A DNA stretch of 64,000 nt from Eleftheria terrae (lineage in GTDB: Bacteria; Pseudomonadota; Gammaproteobacteria; Burkholderiales; Burkholderiaceae_C). Below are positions 6,952 through 16,800 of this stretch, piece by piece. The notes beneath the pieces are model-generated. The model made no database searches and had not been told where the DNA came from. It saw only the letters and a list, made by a program, of their open reading frames with translations. A program made the position numbers and the translations under genes. The stretch lies in assembly GCF_030419005.1 (NCBI RefSeq), contig NZ_CP106951.1:3038001-3102000 (forward strand), in the 5' to 3' direction. The first letter of the stretch is position 1. Every line of letters starts with the position of its first letter.

Positions 6952-9735
6952 TCAGCCAGCCGATTCGTTCAATATTTGAATTGCCGCGATATGCATTGCA
7001 TCACGCTGCAATAGCTCCGTGAATCCGTTGGCGTCGCTGATGCCCTCGGCGACACTTCCGTCGCTCAATGCAATGCGGTAGCGACGGTTCGCGGCTGGAA
7101 GTGCCGATTCTTTGTCGCCCGGGTATTTCAAGACGAATCGCTGATCAACGTTCCCGGCAGCAAAGGCCGGAAGGTCAGTACCCATGGTCGCTGGTCCGCC
7201 ATGAGGAAAGCTCGACGCTTTACTGGTAATCGTGCCACTGGTCCCGAGAGTGATATCGCCATCAATCTTTATGAATGAACCGGACTCGCTGACCAGCTTG
7301 ATGTCCTTGGCCATCAGAGTGATGCTGCCCTGCGCGCGCACGACGATGTCCTTGGCGGAATCGACGAGCGTGTCGTCGTGCTGGCTTTGCAGCTGCAACG
7401 CACCCTGGTGAGCGATCGCTTTCAGCCCATCGTGATGAGAAAACAGGCTGAGCCCCTTGCCAGCATTGACGTTGAAGCGCTGGCCGCTGGTGAGCTGCAG
7501 GTGCTGCTGGGCCACGGTGTCGATGTTCACCCCGGCATAGCTGACGAGGCACTTCGGCGTGGCGAAGCTGATACCGGCGGGCGCCGTGATGCCGATACTC
7601 GGCGCATCGGATGGCGGTGACTTCGGGTCGGTGTTGCTGCCATTCTCCCAGTCGTGGACCGCCTTCTTCAGCTCATCCTGTGGCTTCTCATCGATCGCCA
7701 AGGCTTGGTGCTCGGCGGCGTACTTTCCGAGCGCCTTGAACAGCTCGAGGCACTCTTCCATCAGAGTTTCATATTCCGCCCGCGCGAGCTGGCCATCACT
7801 CGCGTTGAGCCGCTTCCATGCGGAGATGAGCAGACCTTTGGCGGCGCGGATCGCACCGCTCTCGTCTGAGCGCAGCTCGAAGCCTTCCCCCCTCGGCTCG
7901 GCTTTGCCGTCCTGCCGAGGATGGGTCAAGTAGCCCAGGTTGAGCTGACTGTGGCCGTGCTCGCTGGCGGACTGGAGGCTGATCTCCCCTGGCGTGTCGT
8001 CCGCACGCACTTGGTTATAGCGCTGCCCGTGCACCTCCTTGGTCTTCAGCCCGGTGAGGTGCTTGTTGCCGGGCAAGTTGCCTTTATGGCTGAAGTTCAC
8101 CGGCGGCGTGGTGGAGCCATGCAGCACACCGGCGATATAGGGTCGGTCCGGATCGCCGTCGGCGAACTCGACCTTGACCTCCATGCCGACGCGCGGAATG
8201 GCGTCGAGGCCATAGTGCGCCCCGGCCCACAAGGTCATCCAGCGCACCCAGGCGCTGTCTGCGTCGGTGCCATTTGTGCCCGCGCCCTGCGCATGCTCGT
8301 GGTCACGAGAGTTCAAGCCAGGAAACTGGATCTTCACGCGGCCTTGCTCGTCGCACCACACTTCCTCCCCTTCCGGACCGACCACGATGGCCGTGGTCGG
8401 TGGCGTAGGCGGCAGGTCCTGCTTTGGGTTCCATGCCGGGACCAGCGGCGTGCCGCGCTGCACCGCAATGAACCGATTGCGATAGCGTTGCTGAGCATCA
8501 AAGCTCGGAGTGCTTCCGCCGGAGAGGTGACTACCGGCCCAGCCGGGGACGTGCCGCTCGCACGCTGCGAAAAGCGCCTGTGCGCGGTCGTTCAGCTCCT
8601 TGGGCAGATTGTTGTCGCCCTCGTGGTGCAGCTCGATGGTGATGTACTGGCGTTGCTCAGCGGAGCGAGTGTCCAACTCCGGATGGCCGGCGATGGTGTT
8701 CCACTCCCCAACCGCCTGGTCACGATTGCCACCGCTGCCGTGAGTACAAGCCGCCTCGAACTCGTGGCGCAGCATGCGCAACCGCGTCAGCCGCTGGTGA
8801 TCTGCGTAGCTGTCGCCGGCATGCGGAGGCTCCACCACCGCGTCCTGCAGCAGCGCCGCGAACTCGTTGCCGCTCTCGCCTTGATCGATCACCGTGGTCT
8901 CTTCGACCTGGCTGATGCCCGATACCTTGTAGTCGTAGCTGCTGCGCCGCGTGCTACCCGGCACCAGTTGGACCGCCGAAGCCCACAGCGTGATGCTGTC
9001 GCGCCGCTCCGTACCGTCCAGGCGGTGATAGCGAATCTCCCCCGCCGCGTTCTGGGGCAGCTGCATCGCGTCATCAAACAGCACCAATTGGTGCCGCGGC
9101 GTGTCGTCCTTGCCCTCGCCAGCCACAGGACGGAAGAACCACGCCAATCCCGACCGCTTCCACAGCCGGCGGAGAAAGGCCGCGTCGGTTTCGTTGGCCT
9201 GGCGGATGAACTCGCGCTTGGGGTAGCGACTGGCTTCAAGACGAAGCAGTTCATAGGTAAATGAACGGGCCAGCGCTGGGTAGCGTTGCAGCCACTCGTC
9301 CAGGAGCACCCGTGTGATCTCCAGCACGCTCAGGTTGCGAAACACCCGGCTGTTGACGCGCCGTTCCATGACACCGAGCGCATCGCTCATGGTCAACTGG
9401 TACAACGTCAACGAGCCGTCCGACTGGCCGCGCCGGGCCGCCGTCACGAGACCGCAGATGGGACGCAGACGCCCGCTGTCGGTCACCAACTGCACTTCCA
9501 ATGGCAGCGCATTGAACTGCTGCAGCGGCAGATCCGATCGAGTGCTGAGGCAAGTGATATGGCCCTCGATGCCGCCGCACAATGATTCGCGGATGTCGAT
9601 CCGTTGGAGCAGCAGCACCTTGTCAAGCACGCCGTGGCGCCCTGCCAGTCGCATGCGCATCGGACGATTGACCTCGTCAAACGCCTGCTCGGCAAAGACA
9701 CTCGCGAGTGCGTCTGTCAGGTCAGACAGATTCAT
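6952..9735 (-). CDS. vgrG: VgrG spike protein with DUF2345 beta-helix and C-terminal extension
   Basis: A 927-residue type VI spike. Residues about 25-440 form the gp27-like base, 448-540 the gp5-like OB fold (DEQGRVKIQFPG; WAGAHYGLDAIPRVGMEV; DPDRPYIAGVLHG) and about 715-845 the DUF2345 beta-helix. A short tail (864-927; RRYRIALSDGSVAEG) resembles small adaptor tails that bind cargo. A strong ribosome binding site (GAGGGAGGT) precedes ATG 9735. It leads the minus-strand effector operon with tle3, tla3 and PAAR. No T6SS core (tss) genes are in the window, so this is an orphan effector island that would rely on machinery encoded elsewhere. Confidence 0.96.
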   Translation of the reverse strand: MNLSDLTDALASVFAEQAFDEVNRPMRMRLAGRHGVLDKVLLLQRIDIRESLCGGIEGHITCLSTRSDLPLQQFNALPLEVQLVTDSGRLRPICGLVTAARRGQSDGSLTLYQLTMSDALGVMERRVNSRVFRNLSVLEITRVLLDEWLQRYPALARSFTYELLRLEASRYPKREFIRQANETDAAFLRRLWKRSGLAWFFRPVAGEGKDDTPRHQLVLFDDAMQLPQNAAGEIRYHRLDGTERRDSITLWASAVQLVPGSTRRSSYDYKVSGISQVEETTVIDQGESGNEFAALLQDAVVEPPHAGDSYADHQRLTRLRMLRHEFEAACTHGSGGNRDQAVGEWNTIAGHPELDTRSAEQRQYITIELHHEGDNNLPKELNDRAQALFAACERHVPGWAGSHLSGGSTPSFDAQQRYRNRFIAVQRGTPLVPAWNPKQDLPPTPPTTAIVVGPEGEEVWCDEQGRVKIQFPGLNSRDHEHAQGAGTNGTDADSAWVRWMTLWAGAHYGLDAIPRVGMEVKVEFADGDPDRPYIAGVLHGSTTPPVNFSHKGNLPGNKHLTGLKTKEVHGQRYNQVRADDTPGEISLQSASEHGHSQLNLGYLTHPRQDGKAEPRGEGFELRSDESGAIRAAKGLLISAWKRLNASDGQLARAEYETLMEECLELFKALGKYAAEHQALAIDEKPQDELKKAVHDWENGSNTDPKSPPSDAPSIGITAPAGISFATPKCLVSYAGVNIDTVAQQHLQLTSGQRFNVNAGKGLSLFSHHDGLKAIAHQGALQLQSQHDDTLVDSAKDIVVRAQGSITLMAKDIKLVSESGSFIKIDGDITLGTSGTITSKASSFPHGGPATMGTDLPAFAAGNVDQRFVLKYPGDKESALPAANRRYRIALSDGSVAEGISDANGFTELLQRDAMHIAAIQILNESAG

Positions 9736-9855
9736 GCTTGGAAGACCTCCCTCGGATCTTTTTTGCTATTTGTGCCGGCCAGCGATCGGTGCTGATCGCA
9801 GTACCCGGATTTGCGCCGCGAAAGTCTATCGTGCGCCCTAGGTGATTCCACGGGC

Positions 9856-9881
9856 GCAGCCCCCCTCTCTTGGGGGGCTGC
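9856..9881. terminator. GC-rich perfect hairpin between vgrG and the LysR gene
   Basis: A 10-bp perfect inverted repeat (GCAGCCCCCC / GGGGGGCTGC) with a six-base loop lies downstream of the LysR gene and upstream of vgrG. There is no clear T-tract on either strand, so it could be a rho-independent-like terminator of the LysR transcript or only an RNA stem. Confidence 0.5.
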
Positions 9882-9986
9882 TGGCGCCGATCTCCCTCAA
9901 ATGAGCGGAAAACACCGCCTTCTAGCTGCTTGTTGCTTCTGATTTTTATCAATCGGGATGCGTGTCCCGGGGAGCGGCGAGGACGG

Positions 9987-10925
9987 TCAGGGACGACGCT
10001 GGAGCGTTGCGCCATCAAGCGCATCCGCGGCAGCTTGCTGGAGACGGGCGAAGATCTCCCGCATCGCCGGATCGACGAATGCGAGCACCGGATTGCTGTC
10101 GGCTCGCCGCCGAAGCAGCGCGAGTGCGGTGCAGCGCGGCACGTTGCGCAGCGGTCGCAGTGCCACCTCCCTCGGCCGGTGAAGCGCAAGGACTGAAGGA
10201 AGCAAGGCCACACCCAGCCCTGCCGCGACCAAGTCCAGGACCCGGTGCACCGTCGCGACCTCATAGTGCACGTAGGGCTGGAATCTGGCCTTCGCAAAGA
10301 TCGGGTCGGGCCGGTCCCCGCGTGCGAGCCAAGACTGCTCACTGAAGGCCGCGAATCGGTCCTCGACGAACTGCTGCAAGCTCAAGGACTCTTGTCTGGC
10401 TCGGGGATCTTGCTGGTGCATTGCTATGCAGAGCCGGTCCTCCAAGTGGCACGCCACCGACACCGCGGAATGTCTCGGCCGCAGGCACGCCATACCAATG
10501 TCGATTTCATTCGCAAGCAAGGCTTCGGTTTGCTCAGTGCTTGCGATGTCGCGCACGTCCATGTCGAATTCGGAGAAGTGTGCCTGCAGCCGGGCTGAGA
10601 GCTCACGCAGCACCGGAATCGCCAAAGAAGGAGCGATCCCGACCCTGAGTCGGTGCTTCTCCACGCCCCTTGCACGACGCGCCAGGTCTGCCAGACGTCC
10701 CATGGACGCAAGTTGCACTCGGGCCTCGGGCAACAGCGCTTTGCCGGCGGGCGTCAACACAACTCCCCTTGCATGCCGAGCGAACAGCAGGACCCCTAGC
10801 TCTTCTTCTAGTTGACGGATCTGCTTCGACAAGGCTGGCTGAGCGATGAACAGTCCCTCTGCCGCCACACTGAAACTGCCGGCTTCTGCAACAGCTGCGA
10901 AGTAGCGCAGGTGTCTTAGCTCCAT
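9987..10925 (-). CDS. LysR-family transcriptional regulator
   Basis: A 312-residue LTTR. The N-terminal winged helix-turn-helix (residues 1-60: MELRHLRYFAAVAEAGSF, then the recognition-helix region AQPALSKQIRQLEEELG) is followed by a linker helix and a periplasmic-binding-like effector domain (about 90-295). ATG 10925 was chosen over longer frames because it gives the classic LysR N-terminus and is preceded by GGGAGG. No divergent target gene is obvious next to it: the upstream side has about 1 kb without a clear gene. Ligand and regulon cannot be inferred. Confidence 0.93.
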   Translation of the reverse strand: MELRHLRYFAAVAEAGSFSVAAEGLFIAQPALSKQIRQLEEELGVLLFARHARGVVLTPAGKALLPEARVQLASMGRLADLARRARGVEKHRLRVGIAPSLAIPVLRELSARLQAHFSEFDMDVRDIASTEQTEALLANEIDIGMACLRPRHSAVSVACHLEDRLCIAMHQQDPRARQESLSLQQFVEDRFAAFSEQSWLARGDRPDPIFAKARFQPYVHYEVATVHRVLDLVAAGLGVALLPSVLALHRPREVALRPLRNVPRCTALALLRRRADSNPVLAFVDPAMREIFARLQQAAADALDGATLQRRP

Positions 10926-11987
10926 TGGACCTCCCATAACTTTCAGGAATGGGTCCCAGACCCAATATGTCATTGAAGTGCGGGCCCAACTCGGCGAAAA
11001 ATAGCGCGTACACAGGGAGGCAGCAATGGGGAAAGAAGGATTGGTCGAGATTAAGGCGACGGCAGCCTGGCGGTCATCCTGCAATCCATTCAGAGCCCGG
11101 TCGCATGTTCTGCGTCACCCTCACAGGCTCGGCTCCCCAACTACCGTCAGCAGCATCAGAACCGGCTGACTGCATTCCTTAACCGATAAAGGCTCCTGCC
11201 CCAAAGAGGGTGTGGGATGGGCGATCTTTGCCTGCGCGCTTTGCAGGCGATCTGAAGGAGAAGCATGCTCGACGGTCACACGCCATACGGCTTCTGGTGC
11301 TGCGCAACGCTTGCACGTGACGTCTCGTGGCAGCGAAGGCGCATCTGGTACCGGGGACTGGAGCGACAGCTACGCTCAGATGGATTCATCACTGGGCTTC
11401 ACCGCTCGGTGCTGGTGGCACTGGACCGCTGCCCCAGTGGAGAGCGCCGGTACCGCTATCGGCTGGTTCAGGTACTGCTGCAGGACCCCCTCCTGATCGT
11501 CGCGCAGCTCGGCGACCTTTTGCCAATCTTGGAGATCGATGCAGGTGATGCATCGGGGACCTTTGGATGGAAGGCTACAGGGCTGCCGCATGGGTCCTCC
11601 CCCGCGTTCTCGAGGGCGACCTTGCACAGCATTCACTGCGGTGTGACGCGAGCCAGCCGTTCAGCGGCCCGATGCAATGTGGAAAGGCGAATCGGGAAGA
11701 GCCCGTCGACGACGGCTGCTCCTCCACCACAGCACGCGGTGCTTGCAGCACTGCGGCTGTAGACGGTTACTGCTCGTCGCGCGAAAGGATAGAAGGAGGA
11801 GACCGGGCCAGCGATCAAGCAGACGCGCTTGTAGCTGGATGAGCCAGAAAAGCGCCCGCTGGGTCCTTCCCTGTGGGAGGTTGTCTCTTTATTCTGTCCG
11901 CGCGGCGACGCCGTAAAGGCGCCGACCCGAAGGTGCAGCAACACCTCGGATCGGCTAACCACAATCAACTTGAACTGGAAGTCAATC
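10926..11987. other. 1.06-kb stretch without a convincing gene
   Basis: Reading frames here on both strands show no recognisable domains, poor codon structure and heavy mutual overlap. It must hold the promoter of the LysR gene (minus) and of the SymE-like gene (plus). A small inverted repeat (ggcgacgccgtaaaggcgccg, near 11905-11925) is the only structure I can point to. It could be decayed sequence or hold a small RNA. Confidence 0.4.
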
Positions 11988-12239
11988 GTGGCTGATGTCA
12001 ATCATAGGCCGGGCGAAGCATTGCCCACAACCAGCAAGCTAGAGAGGAACGAGCGCTACCTCAGCGTCAATGGGGCGTTCCTCCCCTACGACCGAAGCCG
12101 GCAGCCCTCTGGCGTGGCGGACACACCGGTACCGTGGGTGCGCCTGCGTGGCAAATGGCTCAGGGACGCAGGCTTTGAGGTGGACACGCAGGTGCGGGTC
12201 CGCGTCATGGCCGGGTGCTTGGTACTGACGACGGACTGA
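11988..12239 (+). CDS. symE: SymE-like toxin (type I toxin-antitoxin family)
   Basis: An 83-residue protein whose C-terminal half has the SymE signature: PWVRLRGKWLRDAGF followed by a V-x-V-R-V-M-x-G-C-L-V-L strand. SymE proteins have an AbrB/SpoVT-like fold and, in Escherichia coli, act as an SOS-induced RNA-associated toxin controlled by the cis-antisense RNA SymR. GTG 11988 was chosen for the GGAAG six bases upstream; a TTG start at 11970 is possible. No SOS box was seen directly upstream and an antisense RNA cannot be confirmed by eye. Many bacterial SymE-like genes are stand-alone, so toxicity is not certain. Confidence 0.7.
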   Translation: MADVNHRPGEALPTTSKLERNERYLSVNGAFLPYDRSRQPSGVADTPVPWVRLRGKWLRDAGFEVDTQVRVRVMAGCLVLTTD

Positions 12240-12463
12240 AGGAGGGCGAACAGGCCGCTAGCAGCGGCCCCCTCCCCCATGGTGCGTTGAGCCGTCGGCG
12301 CCCGTCGCTCCCGCAGTTGTCCACCACAGCTGTGGACAGGTTTGTGAGCAGACGGTGCAGACCCCTTGCGAACGGGCTCCAGTAGCTGGTTCCCAGTGGC
12401 ACGCTGCAATTTCTAGCAGGTGCCCCGGCTCACCTCGCCAACCGTCACCCACCTCTGAAGGAA

Positions 12464-13045
12464 ATGAGCATGCACGCACATGATCAGGTGGCTGCGGCCA
12501 TCGATTTGCGCATCAAACAACTCGCCGCCCAAGGCGCGTCTGTGGAGATCATTCTCGACCGAATGCTGGGCTTCTTGCCTGGCCTGCGGCAGATCCTCGA
12601 AGGAGCGACAGAAGCGGAGCTTGCTGCCCTGTACGAGCGCTACGTCGGATTCCAGACGTTCGCCTGCCTGTGGCGCCATGCCTCGGACTGGGTGAGCCAG
12701 CAGGACTCGCTCAAGAGCGCGGAGCTCGCCATCCCTCGTGCACTGCATGAGCCGTTCTCGGCGATGCTGTCGGCGACGGCCGCGCTGGAGATGGCGTTTC
12801 AGTCTTGCCTCGACGCTGCAGCGCCGGATGTGCTGGCGCAGCAGCTCGCGACGCTGAGCGCCATGCACGTCGAATGGCTCCGTCAGGCCAAGCAGGTCAT
12901 CAACGAGCTGGCTGGCCTCGATATTCCCTTGGAAATCACGCAGTACATCACCGACTCCGTCACCGATGCGGCTGATCGGATCAAGGTGCTGGAGGCGCAG
13001 GTGTTGGCACGGGTTCCCGAGACCTCTGTGCCGCGAGCGGCGTAA
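12464..13045 (+). CDS. Hypothetical protein, all-alpha, 193 residues
   Basis: A convincingly coding frame with a good ribosome binding site (GAAGGA). ATG 12470 is seven bases from that site, so the protein may start MHAHDQ, two codons after the ATG given here. It is helical throughout (AAIDLRIKQLAA; LRQILEGATEAEL; KVLEAQVLARV), without a signal peptide, membrane helix or known catalytic motif. It lies alone on the plus strand between the SymE-like gene and the convergent H-NS-like gene. I do not recognise the family. Confidence 0.75.
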   Translation: MSMHAHDQVAAAIDLRIKQLAAQGASVEIILDRMLGFLPGLRQILEGATEAELAALYERYVGFQTFACLWRHASDWVSQQDSLKSAELAIPRALHEPFSAMLSATAALEMAFQSCLDAAAPDVLAQQLATLSAMHVEWLRQAKQVINELAGLDIPLEITQYITDSVTDAADRIKVLEAQVLARVPETSVPRAA

Positions 13046-13096
13046 CGCGAGGCGATCGGCCGCATTTGCCTCCCGAACCTGAGGGCGCGGCCGCTC

Positions 13097-13639
13097 TCAC
13101 TCGGCTGCGCCCGCCTCGGGCGCCTCCGCAGCAGCGGACACCGCCGCCTTGCGCTTCCTGGCGGCCGGTTTCGCAGCCTTCTTCGATGCGGCCTTGCGCC
13201 CGGGCGCCTCAGCAGTTCGGCGCGAGGCCTTCTTGGCAGCCGGCCGCCGACCGGCGGAGCGACGCTTCTTGGCTGGCGCCCTCCGGTTGGCAGCGCTGAC
13301 TCCGCCGGTGCCTTCGGCTGCGACAAGGAAAGATTCGATGGCCTCGCCTCTCTCCAGAGCTTCACGCAGCCAGCGCGGGCGAGGGCCGCGGCCGGACCAG
13401 CTGTTGCCGTGCCCGTCTTGGTACTTGGGGCCATCTTGCGTGGGCGCCTGGCTCGATGTCTTGAGGGCGGTACCGCCCTTCGGTCCGTCCCCGAACACGT
13501 CCTCTGCGGTGAAGCCGTACAGCGAGGCCAGCTTCCGGATCTCTTTCAACGCACCCGCGCCTTCCTTACGCCTTGCCGCTTCCATGCGATGCTGCAGGGC
13601 TTCCATCTCATTGCGCAGTTGGGCGTAGGTCTTCGGCAT
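13097..13639 (-). CDS. H-NS family nucleoid protein with histone H1-like tail
   Basis: A 180-residue protein. An N-terminal coiled-coil oligomerisation region (about 1-45), a linker, and the H-NS C-terminal DNA-binding motif (residues 71-97: KYQDGHGNSWSGRGPRPRWL) are followed by an unusual basic tail (118-180) of repeated K/R/A/P blocks (PAAKKAS, KKAAKPAARKRKAA). In Burkholderiales such fusions of H-NS (Bv3F type) with an H1-like tail are known. ATG 13639 is used because the longer frame lacks family similarity. It probably binds AT-rich, horizontally acquired DNA; the low-GC intergenic DNA in this window is a plausible target (inference). Confidence 0.9.
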   Translation of the reverse strand: MPKTYAQLRNEMEALQHRMEAARRKEGAGALKEIRKLASLYGFTAEDVFGDGPKGGTALKTSSQAPTQDGPKYQDGHGNSWSGRGPRPRWLREALERGEAIESFLVAAEGTGGVSAANRRAPAKKRRSAGRRPAAKKASRRTAEAPGRKAASKKAAKPAARKRKAAVSAAAEAPEAGAAE

Positions 13640-13814
13640 TGAACAGTCCTCCAAAAGAAGGGTGGCCGAGCATACTTCACTGAGCCCGTGGCCTGGCGGC
13701 TCGTCCCTCCAACGGTTGCGACAGGCCGAAGCACCAGCCACTGACGCCCTACACTGCGAAAGCACGGGAACGGTTCAGCCATTTGCTGCCGACGTGTCTA
13801 TTCGTCAGCGTGCG

Positions 13815-16800
13815 CTACTGGTCCGGGCGCTCAAACAGGACGCCGAGCACTTCCCAAACCTCCTCAATAACGCGCTTCCCTTCATTCCCTGGCTCCCACA
13901 TTACTTCCGGCGGATAGTCGCCGCCGCCATCGAGGCTCTCAAGGATGACGAGCCCGCCGCTTACCAGTCGCAGGCGTTTGAAGTACCGACGTTGATCCGA
14001 ATCCAGTGCGATCACTGGGAGTCCATCAAGCCGCCCGAGCTCTGTCCGGTTCTTCACCTGCGCGCCGACCAAGATGTGCTGTCCATCGAGCGCAAGCGGT
14101 TGAGCGCTCTGTCCATTGACCTCCACTAACCCCGCACATCGCGTCAGGATCGCTTGCACTTCCGCCTCGCCAGCACATGCCGTAACCTCACGGTCCATGG
14201 AAGGCGTCACTGAATGGGCACGATCGAAAAGGACACCAACGACACGGCGCAGCTTTATAGATTCCCGCCGCGCAACAACGGGGGACGCAATCTCGACGGG
14301 GTCGAGAGCGTTCGCCGTAAGCACCGCGACGTTGCTTGATGCGTCAGAAACAACGAAGCGCCTAGCTAGGATTTTTTGTTCAGCGATAGCCACAACCAGC
14401 GCCTTGGACTGCGGTTCACTGAGGTTATGCACGAGGAGAATGTCACCTGGTCTTGCGACCGGCTCCAGCGTGCTTGCGGCGAGCCTGTACGCCGAATGCT
14501 GCGCCAGACGCACCTCAGGTCGCGGCATGTCATCGTAGGGCTCGTACGTGAGCGAGCCTTCTGATATCCCTCGAGAGAATGCCGACGCTCTACCCAGGAG
14601 GCTCAAACTTTTCCGCTTAACAACTTCAGAGAATCCCTCGGGGAAATCTATCGCCGGCTCGGAAAGATGGAAAGCGCTCGGCATTCCGTGCAGCAGGCGA
14701 TAGTCCCTGATGTCGCGATAACACTGATTGAGAACCTTGAAAAGGTTTGGCCAGATGACGTTGAATCCCTTGGCCTCCGCATAAGTTAACTGCGCCCGCG
14801 TTGCATGGTGGGCTTCGTTAAGATAATCGATCGCTGTTTTTTTGAGGATTTGAGCGAGCTCGGAAAAGCATTGCTTATCCCATGGCGCTCGTCCTTGCCG
14901 TCCAAGCTCTTCCATGCGCTTCCGGAGTTGGGTGATGGAAAAACCCCCTATGTCACCGCCTTGTCCCGCAAGCATCGCCCTGAGCATGCCTTCCAGGTAA
15001 GTGCGCGCATCCACCAAGTAGTCAACCGCGGCTTTTGTCGAAGAACGGTTGGCGTCGGCAACCTTCCAGCAACGGTCGACGCTGGAGCCTTCCAGCACCG
15101 CAAGTGCGCCGCTGTCTGGCGAGGCACCTTTGATCAGACCCTCCCTGGCGTGAAGTTCGGATTGTCTAAGCCTGGCCGCGAACGTTTCGTCGTGAGTAGC
15201 GATGATGACCTGCGCAGCTGGCGCTGTCTTCTGCAATGACGCAACGTAGCTCGCCCAGTTGTATCGGTGGGCGAGGTCGAATGTAGTTTGCGGATCGTCG
15301 AAGAGCCACACAGGCAATGGGTCGCCGCCGTACTGCTCCACCGCCTCTTCGCGCAAGGCAAAGATGAACGCCCAGAGTGCGGAGCGCAGCCAGGACGTAT
15401 TCGCAATGAGGGTGGCATCGACTTGAAGGTCCCCGTCAAAGGAGCCTCTCACCACCAGACCTTCTCGTTTTTGCAGCTTGGCAGTTCGGTAGTGGAACCG
15501 CTCGGAAACGTGCATGTCCTCAAGGATCCGCCTGATACGACCCGACAGGTCCCCAATCGCTTGTCGTGCGACTGCTTGGGACAGGGTCGTGAGCAGCTTG
15601 AGAGGCTGGATCGCTTCTATGACCTTAGCGCGCCTTTCGTGCTCTCCTTGGATGCCAGAAATCTCCCGTCCAAGCTTTACGGCATCGCGTAGGTATTCCG
15701 CTGCCTGTGCGTACGGCTTGGCGCTGTCCATTGCCTTCGAAAGGCGTGCCACATGTTGGCGCAGTGACTCGGCTCGTGACGCTGCCCGCAGCTCGCTTGG
15801 GTTATGCTGGAGTGGCTCCGTAGCTGGCCCGGCATCCAGCGCGGACCACCAAGCTTCCCATCTCGCAGCCGTCGCGTGGTGCCACTGCTGGAGGTCAAGG
15901 CACCACTCGATCTTGCGGAAGAGTGACACGAGCTGCTTGTGCTCGATGGCAGCAAACTTCATCACAGGGCCAGCCGCAATGAGGAGCTCATCAGGCGGGG
16001 CGGATTCCAGTGCTTCATTTACGAGCTGACATAGCTTAGTCAGCAGACGACCGTGTTTCGCACCTGAACCAAAAACCTCTCGGAACGACTCGCACATCAC
16101 TAGTCGCGGTTCTTGGATATCGTGGTCGCGAACAAATTCCTCCACGCTGTCAGGTAGGGCCGTAAGCAAGGTCTCTCGAATTTGAGTGACGCTTTGTTGT
16201 AGGGTCAGTTGCGCGACAGTCCCGGCCGTTTTTAGCGACTGCAGTTCTTGCTGGAGCGCAGGAAGGAGGTCAAGGCGTTGCGAGCAAAGCGGACACTCAA
16301 GAATGTCGCCTTCGCGATGCCTCACGTGCCATTCAGCAGCAGCAGCCTTCATGCGAAAGCGCGTATCGTTCTTTTGCCTCTCGTGACTTCCCAGTGCCTC
16401 TGCCAGCTCTGTTTCTGCTGCCAATAGAGCACCTCGGATCGATATGCACACCTCTGGCGTCAATGCGTTTGCAAGCTCGGACAGATCCTTCCAGAACGCA
16501 ACGCTTTGAAGGCCCGCGTCAAGCTTCGACGCTACGGCGGTGAGGGCAACAATAATTGCCCTCTGGCTCTCCGTGCTGGAGGTTTCGGTCCCATCTGCTA
16601 GGTCGGAGGCGAGGGTGCTTGCATGATGGGCCGCGACATCTTTCAACTGGATGCCGAGTTTCACCATTGGGCCCGACTTGCCGAGTGCGTCAGATGGGTG
16701 GAAGTTCGGCAGCACCTCGCCGATTTGCGCAAGTTCCTTCGCAGCGCTAGTCAGTTTTTCCCGAAAGCTCGATTCCTTCTGCGCCAATCCGGCTTTCTTC

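Noticed and set aside
11265..12001. Long overlapping frames on both strands
   Set aside because: No domains, no ribosome binding sites, and they mutually exclude each other; more likely non-coding.
12300..12360. Inverted repeat with DnaA-box-like halves (TTGTCCACC / TGTGGACAG)
   Set aside because: Only two imperfect boxes, no AT-rich unwinding region and no replication gene nearby; not an origin.
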